A DNA stretch of 64,000 nucleotides, from assembly GCA_964517465.1 (NCBI GenBank), contig CAZFEK010000023.1:1-64000 (forward strand). The letters run 5' to 3'. How positions within the stretch are numbered: the first letter of the stretch is position 1; each line of letters begins with the position of its first letter. A program made the position numbers and the translations under genes. Positions 15,568-22,723 of this stretch are shown here, one piece after another. The notes beneath the pieces were generated by a model. It searched no databases, was not told the DNA's origin, and saw only the letters and a program-made list of their open reading frames with translations. The stretch is from JACPUX01 sp964517465 (GTDB taxonomy: Bacteria > Pseudomonadota > Gammaproteobacteria > Burkholderiales > Casimicrobiaceae).

Positions 15568-16536
15568 CTAATGCGTTCGATCGACCGCAAAGACTGCTAA
15601 TTCTATCAGAGCATCGCGATGCTTGGAACTCCCAAGACGCGCAAGCTGCGCGCTTGCTCGACGTGCTTCCTCGCGCGCGCACTCGCGAGCATAATCGAGC
15701 GCATCGGTGCGGCGTATCGCGTTCAGTACCGGCGCGAAGTCCTCGATTCGAGCCTCGGCAATCGCCCTGCGCAGCACGCCCGCATCCTCGGAATTGCCCA
15801 CCAGCATGGCGCGAATGAGCGGAAGGGTCGCTTTTCCTTCGGCGAGATCATCCCCCAGGTTCTTGCCGATATCCTCGTGACTTCCGGAGTAGTCGAGCAC
15901 GTCGTCAATTAGCTGAAAGGCGGTTCCGACATGCATTCCGTACGCGGCCAGGGCGTCTTCCGTGGCCGGGTCGGCTCTGCCGAGCACGCCCCCGATGCGC
16001 ATTGCGGCTTCGAAGAGCTTGGCGGTCTTGCAGCGGATCACTTCGAGGTAGTGCGACTCATCCAGATCGGGGTTGCCGCAGTTGAGCAACTGCAGCACTT
16101 CGCCTTCGGCAATCACGTTGGTCGCGTCGCTCAGAATGCGCAGGATCCGCATATTGTCGACCGCAACCATCATTTGGAAAGCGCGCGAATAGAGAAAATC
16201 GCCGACCAAAACGCTTGCCGCGTTGCCGAACATTGCATTTGCCGTAGCGCGTCCGCGGCGCAAAGAAGACTCATCAACCACATCGTCATGCAGCAAAGTG
16301 GCGGTATGGATCAATTCGATCACGGCGGCCAGCAATGGCGCATTGGGGCCGCCATAACCGCAGGCGCGCGCGGCGAGCAGCAACAGTGCCGGGCGCAGCC
16401 GCTTGCCGCCGCTATTGATGATGTATTCAGAGACTTGGCTGACCAGGGCGACCTCGGAATGCAGGTGCTCACTGAGGCAGGAATCCACCGCAGCCATGTC
16501 GTCCTGCAGCAGGGTTCGAAGCGATTCCGGGGTCAC
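15568..16536 (-). CDS. ispB: Octaprenyl diphosphate synthase
   Basis: 322 residues, the length of E. coli IspB. Long-chain trans-prenyltransferase with the first aspartate motif in LLHDDVVDES and the second in AFQLIDDVLDYSG; also GGKRLRPALLLL. It extends FPP with isopentenyl diphosphate to make the ubiquinone side chain, probably C40. Divergent from rplU with a 297-base gap, a conserved betaproteobacterial/gammaproteobacterial arrangement; tRNA-Pro lies downstream. Confidence 0.95.
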   Translation of the reverse strand: MTPESLRTLLQDDMAAVDSCLSEHLHSEVALVSQVSEYIINSGGKRLRPALLLLAARACGYGGPNAPLLAAVIELIHTATLLHDDVVDESSLRRGRATANAMFGNAASVLVGDFLYSRAFQMMVAVDNMRILRILSDATNVIAEGEVLQLLNCGNPDLDESHYLEVIRCKTAKLFEAAMRIGGVLGRADPATEDALAAYGMHVGTAFQLIDDVLDYSGSHEDIGKNLGDDLAEGKATLPLIRAMLVGNSEDAGVLRRAIAEARIEDFAPVLNAIRRTDALDYARECAREEARRASAQLARLGSSKHRDALIELAVFAVDRTH

Positions 16537-16582
16537 TGTCTGTTCTCGGCAGCACGGCGCGCTGCGGCCGAAAGCTGTTGGC

Positions 16583-16678
16583 TATAATAAGCTCTCTATG
16601 CTAGGTGGCAGGCTATGCTCGTGTCAAGTTTGAGTTTGGGCCGAGGCGAGTTTGCCGCTGGGCTGCTTGCCTTCGGCC
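16583..16678 (+). other. Structured non-coding stretch in the ispB-rplU gap
   Basis: A perfect TATAAT (16583-16588) without a good -35 is followed by a long hairpin: GGCCGAGGCGAG (16639-16650) pairs with CTTGCC (16666-16671) and TCGGCC (16673-16678), a 12-bp helix with one bulged T and a 15-base loop. A smaller hairpin CGCGA-TGA-TCGCG lies further on, before the rplU promoter. This may be an RNA leader or small RNA; no known family was recognised. Confidence 0.35.
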
Positions 16679-16774
16679 ACCGAAGTTGGGGGCTGCGCGA
16701 TGATCGCGGGAAGACCCGAGCCGCGTGGCCCGGCAGGCGCGCCTCCTTACTCAGGCCTTCAGGCCCATTTTTCT

Positions 16775-16803
16775 TTGACTCGCCGCTCGTTACGGGCTAA
16801 AAT
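16775..16803 (+). promoter_or_regulatory. Strong sigma70 promoter of rplU-rpmA
   Basis: TTGACT (16775-16780), 17-base spacer, TAAAAT (16798-16803): one mismatch from consensus in each box at optimal spacing. The expected start site gives a leader of about 24 bases before the rplU ATG at 16834. The best-looking promoter in the window. Confidence 0.85.
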
Positions 16804-16833
16804 TCCACCCTTTTCTCTAACCAGGCAAAATCC

Positions 16834-17148
16834 ATGTATGCGGTCATAAAAACCGGCGGCAAGCAGTATCGCGTCGCGGCCGGCGAAAAACTCAAGGTAG
16901 AACAGATACCGGCAGACATTGGTGCGGAAGTGGTGCTCGACCAGGTTCTGATGGTCGGCGAAGGCGACGGCGTTAAAGTCGGCCAGCCTCTTCTCTCCGG
17001 TGCTTCGGTCAAAGCCACCGTGCTGGCGCAGGGTCGCGCCGACAAAGTGCGCATTTTTAAGATGCGGCGCCGCAAGCATTATCAGAAGCACCAGGGGCAT
17101 CGCCAGTACTACACCGAGCTGCGCATCGACAGCATCAACGCCGCGTAA
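16834..17148 (+). CDS. rplU: 50S ribosomal protein L21
   Basis: 104 residues, near the E. coli length (103): MYAVIKTGGKQYRVAAGEKLKVEQIPAD and the C-terminal KMRRRKHYQKHQGHRQYYTELRI signature. L21 binds 23S rRNA domain II near L20. It has its own promoter and forms a two-gene operon with rpmA, eleven bases downstream. Confidence 0.97.
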   Translation: MYAVIKTGGKQYRVAAGEKLKVEQIPADIGAEVVLDQVLMVGEGDGVKVGQPLLSGASVKATVLAQGRADKVRIFKMRRRKHYQKHQGHRQYYTELRIDSINAA

Positions 17149-17159
17149 GGAGCACCGAT

Positions 17160-17423
17160 ATGGCACATAAGAAGGCGGGCGGCAGCTCGCGAAACGGCCG
17201 CGATTCCCAGTCGAAGCGCTTGGGCGTCAAGGCTTATGGCGGTGAAGTAATCACTGCGGGAAGCATCATCGTGCGCCAGCGCGGAACCAAGATGCATGCT
17301 GGCAACAACGTCGGCACCGGCAAGGATCACACGCTCTATGCGCTGATTGACGGCAAAGTGAGCTTTACCGTCAAAGGCGCGACAAAAAGGGCCACCGTCT
17401 GCGTGGAGCCGGTTGCCGGCTAA
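17160..17423 (+). CDS. rpmA: 50S ribosomal protein L27
   Basis: 87 residues (85 in E. coli). The N-terminus MAHKKAGGSSRNGRDS lacks the cleavable Firmicutes-type extension, so the tail can reach the peptidyl transferase centre directly. GRDSQSKRLGVKAYGGE and GTKMHAGNNVGTGKDHTLYAL are signatures. obgE, which often follows rpmA, is absent here: a terminator and the convergent lptG come next. Confidence 0.97.
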   Translation: MAHKKAGGSSRNGRDSQSKRLGVKAYGGEVITAGSIIVRQRGTKMHAGNNVGTGKDHTLYALIDGKVSFTVKGATKRATVCVEPVAG

Positions 17424-17455
17424 TGACGCAGCCGCGACTGCGGCGCACTGCGAAA

Positions 17456-17493
17456 ACAAAAGCCCCAGGCCTCGACCTGGGGCTTTTGTTTGG
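17456..17493. terminator. Bidirectional terminator between rpmA and lptG
   Basis: Perfect 14-bp stem ACAAAAGCCCCAGG (17456-17469) / CCTGGGGCTTTTGT (17476-17489) with the loop CCTCGA. The A-rich left arm and T-rich right arm supply a T-tract on both strands, so it can end rpmA (+) and lptG (-) transcripts. Confidence 0.9.
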
Positions 17494-17514
17494 TGCGCCC
17501 GGCACGGGCACAGC

Positions 17515-18588
17515 TTAGCGCCTTTCCATGCGCCAGATCAGTCCCACGGCGGCGGAAAGGAAGAACAGAGACGGCAGAAGCGCGCTCAAGATCGGAGGCC
17601 AGTCGTAAAGCAGCCCCAGATAGGAGAAGAGGCGGTTCAGGAGCATAAAGACCAATCCGAGCATGATGCCCGAGAAGATTCGCCAGCCAAGGCCACCGGC
17701 GCGACGCTGGAATTGGGCAAACGGGATAGCCATAGCCATCAATACGAGGATTGAAGCCGGATACAGCGCTTTGGTCCAAAAGGCAATTTCGAAGCGAGAC
17801 GCCTTTTGACCGTTTTGTTGCAGGTGCGCGATATTCTGATAGAGCGAAGTAAGCGAGAGCATCTCCGGAGCAACCTGCAAGCCGTCGAACATCGCTGGAG
17901 CGAGCACCGTGCTCCAGGACTCCTCTTCCTGGCGGGAGATTTTCGCGCCCTCCGCCCCGAACTCGGTGCGGGTAACTTTTTGCAGCCGCCACTGGCGTTC
18001 GCCCAAGAAATTGGCGAACTCGGCAAAGCGCAGCTCGCGCAGGCGCCAATCGGGCGAGAACTCGAAGATTCGCACCCCCATCAGGGTGTTGTTAGGCAGC
18101 ACATGCTGCACATTCACAAACGTCTTCTCCTGCTTGAACCAGAATCCCGTGCGAAACTCCTGTGCGACCATTCCTTTGGTCGATTGCAGGCGCACTTGTT
18201 GGGCCAATTGCTCCGACGCTGGCGCCACCAACTCGCCGAGCAGAAATGTCGCCAGCAACAGCGCCAAGCCGACTCGACCGATGGCTCGAGAAACCTGGAC
18301 GAGCGACGCGCCTCCGGTGCGCATCACGGTGAATTCGGAATTGGCCACCAGCACGGACAACGCGGTCAGAGTGCCGATCAGAGCGGCGATCGGCGCCAGT
18401 TCGTAGGCGTGACCGGGCGCGTTGAGCAGCACGAAAAGCAGCACCCGACCCAAGCGATAGCTGCCTTGGCCGAGGTCGCGCAATTCGTTGATGAGATCGA
18501 AAAAGGAAAACAGCATCACCAAGGCCGCGAACACCAGCAGCGTCGCCGCGCCAATCTCGCGGCCCAGGTAGCGGGAGAGCGTTTTCAC
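17515..18588 (-). CDS. lptG: LPS export ABC permease LptG
   Basis: 357 residues from GTG at 18588 (read as MKTLSRYLGREIGAATLLVF). One helix near residues 12-31, two more before residue 125, a periplasmic beta-jellyroll region, and three C-terminal helices from about 270. LptG forms with LptF and the ATPase LptB the inner-membrane extractor that drives lipopolysaccharide across the periplasm. The start overlaps the lptF stop by four bases (GTGA), so the two are coupled. An open frame extending 96 codons further upstream lies inside lptF and is not part of this gene. Confidence 0.94.
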   Translation of the reverse strand: MKTLSRYLGREIGAATLLVFAALVMLFSFFDLINELRDLGQGSYRLGRVLLFVLLNAPGHAYELAPIAALIGTLTALSVLVANSEFTVMRTGGASLVQVSRAIGRVGLALLLATFLLGELVAPASEQLAQQVRLQSTKGMVAQEFRTGFWFKQEKTFVNVQHVLPNNTLMGVRIFEFSPDWRLRELRFAEFANFLGERQWRLQKVTRTEFGAEGAKISRQEEESWSTVLAPAMFDGLQVAPEMLSLTSLYQNIAHLQQNGQKASRFEIAFWTKALYPASILVLMAMAIPFAQFQRRAGGLGWRIFSGIMLGLVFMLLNRLFSYLGLLYDWPPILSALLPSLFFLSAAVGLIWRMERR

Positions 18589-19679
18589 GCGCGCGCTCGC
18601 AAACTGCCCAGCAGCTTGAATACGGACAGACGCCGGTAAAACAGCGCCAACACCAGCGCGGCCGTGAGCCCGTGAATCAACAGAATGCCGGCAAGCAAAC
18701 CGATGCTTCCTTGGGCGATCATCGACTGCGCAATTGAAGTGCAGCTGCTGTAGATCGCCCAGATCAATCCTGCCACGATGAGGTTGAAGGATCGTCCAAC
18801 CCGCGGATCGACGTGCGCCAGGGGAATCGCCAAAAAAACGAGAATCAGCGCCGCCAGCGGGAGGCTGATGCGCCAATAGAGTTCGGCGATTTCTGGGCTC
18901 GTTCCGTTGAGGACCAGCTGGAGTGTGTCGACTGCCTTGAGCGACGGCGGCTGGGCGCGCACTTCAGCCGCGTCGATGCGCATGCCGTGCACCTCGAAGT
19001 CGACATAGCGGTAACCCGCGGTGCCCGGGACTCCCTCATAGCGCCGGCCGTTCTTTAGGATAATGAAGCGGTCCCCGTTGGGCTGGGTTTCGAGCGAGCC
19101 GCTTGCTGCGACCACGGTTACGAGCTGGTCTTGCTCGACGGCCTGGGCAAAGAAATTGTTGATGCTGTTGTCCAGGGCATTGAAGCTCTCGACAAAAAAC
19201 ACCAGCAGTCGCTGGTTGCGCTTCACTTCCTTGAAAAGCCCGGGCGAAAGCGCCGAAACCTCCTCGCGCGCTTCCAAGAGGCGCTGGTATTCCTCGCTCT
19301 TTTGGGTTGCCCAAGGCGAAAGGGCGACGCTGAGCAGCGCGACCACCAGTACTACCGGAAGCGCAAATACAGCGACCGGCCGCAGCCAGGCCGTCAAACT
19401 TTGCCCGGCGGTGAACCAGACAATCATCTCGCTATCGCGGTGGGCGCGCGTTAAAGCCAGCAGAACGGCCAAAAAAGCCGAAAGGGTGATCAAAACCGGC
19501 AAATAGTACAGAGCTTTGAAGCCCAGAATAGCCACTACACCCTCGGTGGCCAGGGTACCCCTCGCCGCTGCGCCCAAGAGCCGAATCAGCTGCTGGGTGA
19601 AAAGAATGCCCAGCAGAACGGTAAAAAGGCTAGCCGCGGTGGCCGCCAGCTCGCGCAGCAAAGCTCGCTGAAAAATCAT
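18585..19679 (-). CDS. lptF: LPS export ABC permease LptF
   Basis: 364 residues from the ATG at 19679 (MIFQRALLRELAATAASLFTVLLG). Topology as LptG: N-terminal helices at about 12-32 and 50-120, a periplasmic domain, and helices in the last 90 residues. RAHRDSEMIVWFTAGQS is the cytoplasmic coupling region that meets LptB. A longer reading to 20255 runs antisense through pepA and is rejected. Divergent from pepA with 138 bases between. Confidence 0.94.
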   Translation of the reverse strand: MIFQRALLRELAATAASLFTVLLGILFTQQLIRLLGAAARGTLATEGVVAILGFKALYYLPVLITLSAFLAVLLALTRAHRDSEMIVWFTAGQSLTAWLRPVAVFALPVVLVVALLSVALSPWATQKSEEYQRLLEAREEVSALSPGLFKEVKRNQRLLVFFVESFNALDNSINNFFAQAVEQDQLVTVVAASGSLETQPNGDRFIILKNGRRYEGVPGTAGYRYVDFEVHGMRIDAAEVRAQPPSLKAVDTLQLVLNGTSPEIAELYWRISLPLAALILVFLAIPLAHVDPRVGRSFNLIVAGLIWAIYSSCTSIAQSMIAQGSIGLLAGILLIHGLTAALVLALFYRRLSVFKLLGSLRARA

Positions 19680-19692
19680 TTTTGGGCCGATT

Positions 19693-19760
19693 TTGACATT
19701 CTTGGCGAGATACGCGGATAATCCGCCCTTGTCCAACCATTTTGCCCGGTTTCGCGTATC
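19693..19760 (+). promoter_or_regulatory. Divergent lptF/pepA control region with inverted repeats
   Basis: TTGACA (19693-19698), 18 bases, GATAAT (19717-19722) is a good promoter for pepA. The -10 lies inside a perfect inverted repeat GCGGAT-A-ATCCGC (19714-19726). A second perfect repeat, GATACGCG (19709-19716) and CGCGTATC (19753-19760), spans 52 bases and brackets the start site. The layout looks like an operator controlling pepA, and possibly lptF. Confidence 0.55.
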
Positions 19761-19817
19761 GGTGCAGGCACCGTCGGTGCTGGCGAAAAGACCACGAGAT
19801 CCGGCCCTGAAAGATAC

Positions 19818-21314
19818 ATGGAATTTACCATAAAAAGCGGCAGCCCTGAAAAACAGCGCAGCGCCTGCGTGGTGGTGGGGGTGTTCGACAATCGCAAGCC
19901 GGGGTTGTCTGCGGAGTTGATCGACCGGGCGTCGAACGGTTATCTCTCGGAGATCATCCGGCGGGGTGACATGGAAGGGAAGCTTGGCAGCACGCTGCTG
20001 CTGCACAACGTTCCCGGCACGCTGTGCGACCGCGTGCTCTTGCTCGGACTGGGGAAGGAGCGGGAGTTTCGCGAAAAAGAATTCCGCCAGTCGATTCGAT
20101 CGGCAGTGAAACTGCTCAACGAAACCGGCTCCTATGAGGCGGTTCTTTACCTTACCGAAGAAGCGGTGAAGCGCCGCGATATCGCCTGGCGAGTCGAACA
20201 TGCCGTGGTGATGGCCATGGATGCCGTCTACCGCTTTGATCGTATGAAGAGCCACCCCGAAGAGGTGCGCCGACCGCTGCGCAAACTCACCCTTTCAGTG
20301 CCGCAACGCAGCGACTTGCCTTCGGGAGAAGCCGCCGCGAAGAGGGGGCTGGCCATCGCGCATGGGGCGGCTTTGGCGAGGGATCTGGGCAATCTTCCCG
20401 GAAATTTTTGCACGCCGAGCTATTTGGGAGAGCAAGCCCTTGCCATGGGCAAGGAACTCGACTTCAAGGTTCAGGTGCTGGACCGAAGCGAAATCGAGAA
20501 GTTGGGCATGGGGTCTTTCCTCTCCGTCACCAACGGTTCTGCCGAACCACCGCGCTTCATCGTGATGGAGTATTTCAACGGAACCAAGAAGACCAAACCG
20601 CACGTGCTCGTGGGCAAAGGTATTACCTTCGACAGCGGCGGTATCTCGCTCAAGCCCGGTCCCGAAATGGACGAGATGAAGTTCGACATGTGCGGCGCCG
20701 CGGCTGTGCTCGGATCTTTTCGCTCGATTGCTGAGATCGGTGCCAAGATCAACTTGGTGGGGCTCATCCCGGCCTGCGAAAACCTTCCCGGCGGGCGGGC
20801 CACCAAGCCCGGCGACGTGGTGAAGAGCATGTCCGGGCAAACCATAGAGATTCTGAATACCGATGCCGAAGGCCGTTTGATTTTATGCGATGCCCTGACT
20901 TACGCCGAGCGCTACGACCCGGCGGCGGTGATCGACATCGCCACGCTGACCGGGGCCTGCATCATCGCGTTGGGTAACGTCGCCTCGGGCCTACTCAGCA
21001 ACAACGACGTCCTCGCCCGCGCACTTCTGACCGCGGGCGAAGAAGCCTATGACCGCGCCTGGCAGTTGCCGCTCTGGGAAGAGTACCAAGAGCAACTGCA
21101 GAGCAACTTTGCCGATTTCGCGAACATCGGCGGGCGGCCGGCGGGGACCATCACTGCGGCGTGTTTCCTTTCGCGCTTCACCAAGAAATACGACTGGGCA
21201 CACCTGGACATTGCCGGAGTGGCGCACAAAGGCGGAAAGGAGAAAGGCGCCACGGGCCGCCCGGTGCCTTTGCTCACGCGTTACCTCTTGGACGTTGCGG
21301 CCCGCGAAACTTGA
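19818..21314 (+). CDS. pepA: Leucyl aminopeptidase (M17)
   Basis: 498 residues. C-terminal catalytic domain with the two-metal signature NTDAEGRL and the metal-ligand segment VGKGITFDSGGISLKPGP; the N-terminal domain covers about residues 1-160. It is a cytoplasmic hexameric exopeptidase; in E. coli the same protein also serves as DNA-bending factor in Xer recombination and carAB control. Seven bases upstream of holC, with which it probably forms an operon with valS. Confidence 0.96.
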   Translation: MEFTIKSGSPEKQRSACVVVGVFDNRKPGLSAELIDRASNGYLSEIIRRGDMEGKLGSTLLLHNVPGTLCDRVLLLGLGKEREFREKEFRQSIRSAVKLLNETGSYEAVLYLTEEAVKRRDIAWRVEHAVVMAMDAVYRFDRMKSHPEEVRRPLRKLTLSVPQRSDLPSGEAAAKRGLAIAHGAALARDLGNLPGNFCTPSYLGEQALAMGKELDFKVQVLDRSEIEKLGMGSFLSVTNGSAEPPRFIVMEYFNGTKKTKPHVLVGKGITFDSGGISLKPGPEMDEMKFDMCGAAAVLGSFRSIAEIGAKINLVGLIPACENLPGGRATKPGDVVKSMSGQTIEILNTDAEGRLILCDALTYAERYDPAAVIDIATLTGACIIALGNVASGLLSNNDVLARALLTAGEEAYDRAWQLPLWEEYQEQLQSNFADFANIGGRPAGTITAACFLSRFTKKYDWAHLDIAGVAHKGGKEKGATGRPVPLLTRYLLDVAARET

Positions 21315-21321
21315 GACGGTG

Positions 21322-21747
21322 ATGACCGAGATCCTTTTCTACACGGATGTCGCTGACCGTCTCGGCGTGGCAGCGCGTCTTTGTGGAAAGGCTTATGGGC
21401 AAGGTCGCCGGGTTCGGGTTTTTGCCGGTGAAGCCAGTCTTTTGCAACGCCTGGATGTTTTGCTCTGGCAGACTCCTGCCACCGGGTTCCTGCCCCATTG
21501 CCGCATGTCCGACCCTTGGGCCGACGAAACCCCGGTGCTCTTGGATGGCGCCACGGAGCACAAAGGCGCGGCAGATGTGCTGATCAACCTTCATTCCGAA
21601 CCGCCGCCATTTTTTGGGCGTTTCGAGCGCCTGCTCGAAATCGTGTCGCGCGACGGCGCGGATCGCGAGGCGGCACGGGAACGCTATCGCTTTTACCGCG
21701 CTCGGGGGTATGCTTTGCAAACGCATTCGCTGGCCGAGGACTGCTGA
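21322..21747 (+). CDS. holC: DNA polymerase III subunit chi
   Basis: 141 residues from the ATG at 21322 (MTEILFYTDVADRLGVAARLCGKAYGQG). Chi, with psi, links the clamp loader to single-stranded DNA-binding protein. Family features are the N-terminal strand, the VFAGEASLLQRLDVLLWQTPATGFLPH segment and LINLHSEPPPFFGRFERLLEIV. The next gene starts on the last base of its stop codon (TGATG). Confidence 0.94.
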   Translation: MTEILFYTDVADRLGVAARLCGKAYGQGRRVRVFAGEASLLQRLDVLLWQTPATGFLPHCRMSDPWADETPVLLDGATEHKGAADVLINLHSEPPPFFGRFERLLEIVSRDGADREAARERYRFYRARGYALQTHSLAEDC

Positions 21748-22643
21748 TGCCCACTGCACGTGAACTACTCGAACAGGCCGACGCTCTGATGCGGCGCAAT
21801 CGCGGCGCCGGCTCGGAAGATGTGCCGGTGCTCACCGAAGTGGTTGGCGAGCCGCCGGGGGTCGATGACGACGTTCCGGTCCTGACCGCAGTGGTGCAGC
21901 CGGCCCCCAAGGCGGCCCCGGAGCAATGGCAAGAAGAAGGCGATTCCGGCATCGATATCGATGCCGATCTCGCTGCCATGGGCCCCGAATTCCTCAACAT
22001 CGATACGGATCAACCCCTGAAAGAGCCCGAGTTCGTGCCCATGCGCGGCGACACCCGGGTTCCGATGTTGGAATTGCCCAAGGAAACGCAGCAGTATCGC
22101 CTCGATCCGGTGAGCCCCCCCGCCGCGAGCGGGCCGTCGGCATCCGCTAACCGGGGGGGGTCGGGTATATCCGGAGAGATGTTGGAGAAGACGCTTCCGC
22201 TATCCGAGCTGCTGATGGTTCCGAGCAAGGGTATCGAGGCGCAATTTATCGATGTGCCCCCGGGTGCTCCGTTGCCGGATCGGCCCGCCGCCAGGCCTGC
22301 CGCCCCCCCGCCGGCATCGGTGCCCGAACCCGTGACCGCCGCGGCACCCATCCCGGAGCCTCCCCGCGTCGTGGACCTCAGCGCGCAAACGCAGGAACTC
22401 ACCGAGCAAATCACTTTGCAAGTGCTGCAGAAACTCGATATCTATACTGAACGCGGCTTGCAGGACCACCTCTCGCAGCACCTCAAGCCCATGGTCGAGA
22501 AGGCTGTCGGCGATCTGGTGACGACCATCAATGCCAACGTCGGGCGGGTGATACGCGCCTTTGTCGCCGAGTCGATCGAACGAGAAATTGAGAACTTCCG
22601 TAAAGAGATCGCGGAATCAGTCAAGCGCGCCCACGACCGGTGA
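21747..22643 (+). CDS. Conserved hypothetical protein between holC and valS
   Basis: 298 residues, acidic and proline/alanine-rich, without signal peptide or membrane helix. A nine-residue motif is repeated as DVPVLTEVV (25-33) and DVPVLTAVV (42-50). A low-complexity Pro/Ala stretch covers about 190-225, and a predicted helical C-terminus (LTEQITLQVLQKLDIYTERG to the end) could oligomerise. The PVLT motif and the position beside holC recall a betaproteobacterial family of unknown function (DUF2486, from memory, unchecked). It starts on the final base of the holC stop, so it is translated with holC. Confidence 0.75.
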   Translation: MPTARELLEQADALMRRNRGAGSEDVPVLTEVVGEPPGVDDDVPVLTAVVQPAPKAAPEQWQEEGDSGIDIDADLAAMGPEFLNIDTDQPLKEPEFVPMRGDTRVPMLELPKETQQYRLDPVSPPAASGPSASANRGGSGISGEMLEKTLPLSELLMVPSKGIEAQFIDVPPGAPLPDRPAARPAAPPPASVPEPVTAAAPIPEPPRVVDLSAQTQELTEQITLQVLQKLDIYTERGLQDHLSQHLKPMVEKAVGDLVTTINANVGRVIRAFVAESIEREIENFRKEIAESVKRAHDR

Positions 22644-22723
22644 CGCCTCCTATCCTGCTCCGGCTGGGGCGGGCCTTCGGGTATAATTTGCGGTTCTTTT
22701 GCCCTCACCGCTAGCCCGCGAAA

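Noticed and set aside
15239..15571. Small plus-strand frame containing GVRGFEPPTPASRTQ
   Set aside because: This is the antisense reading of tRNA-Pro, a well-known false hypothetical protein.
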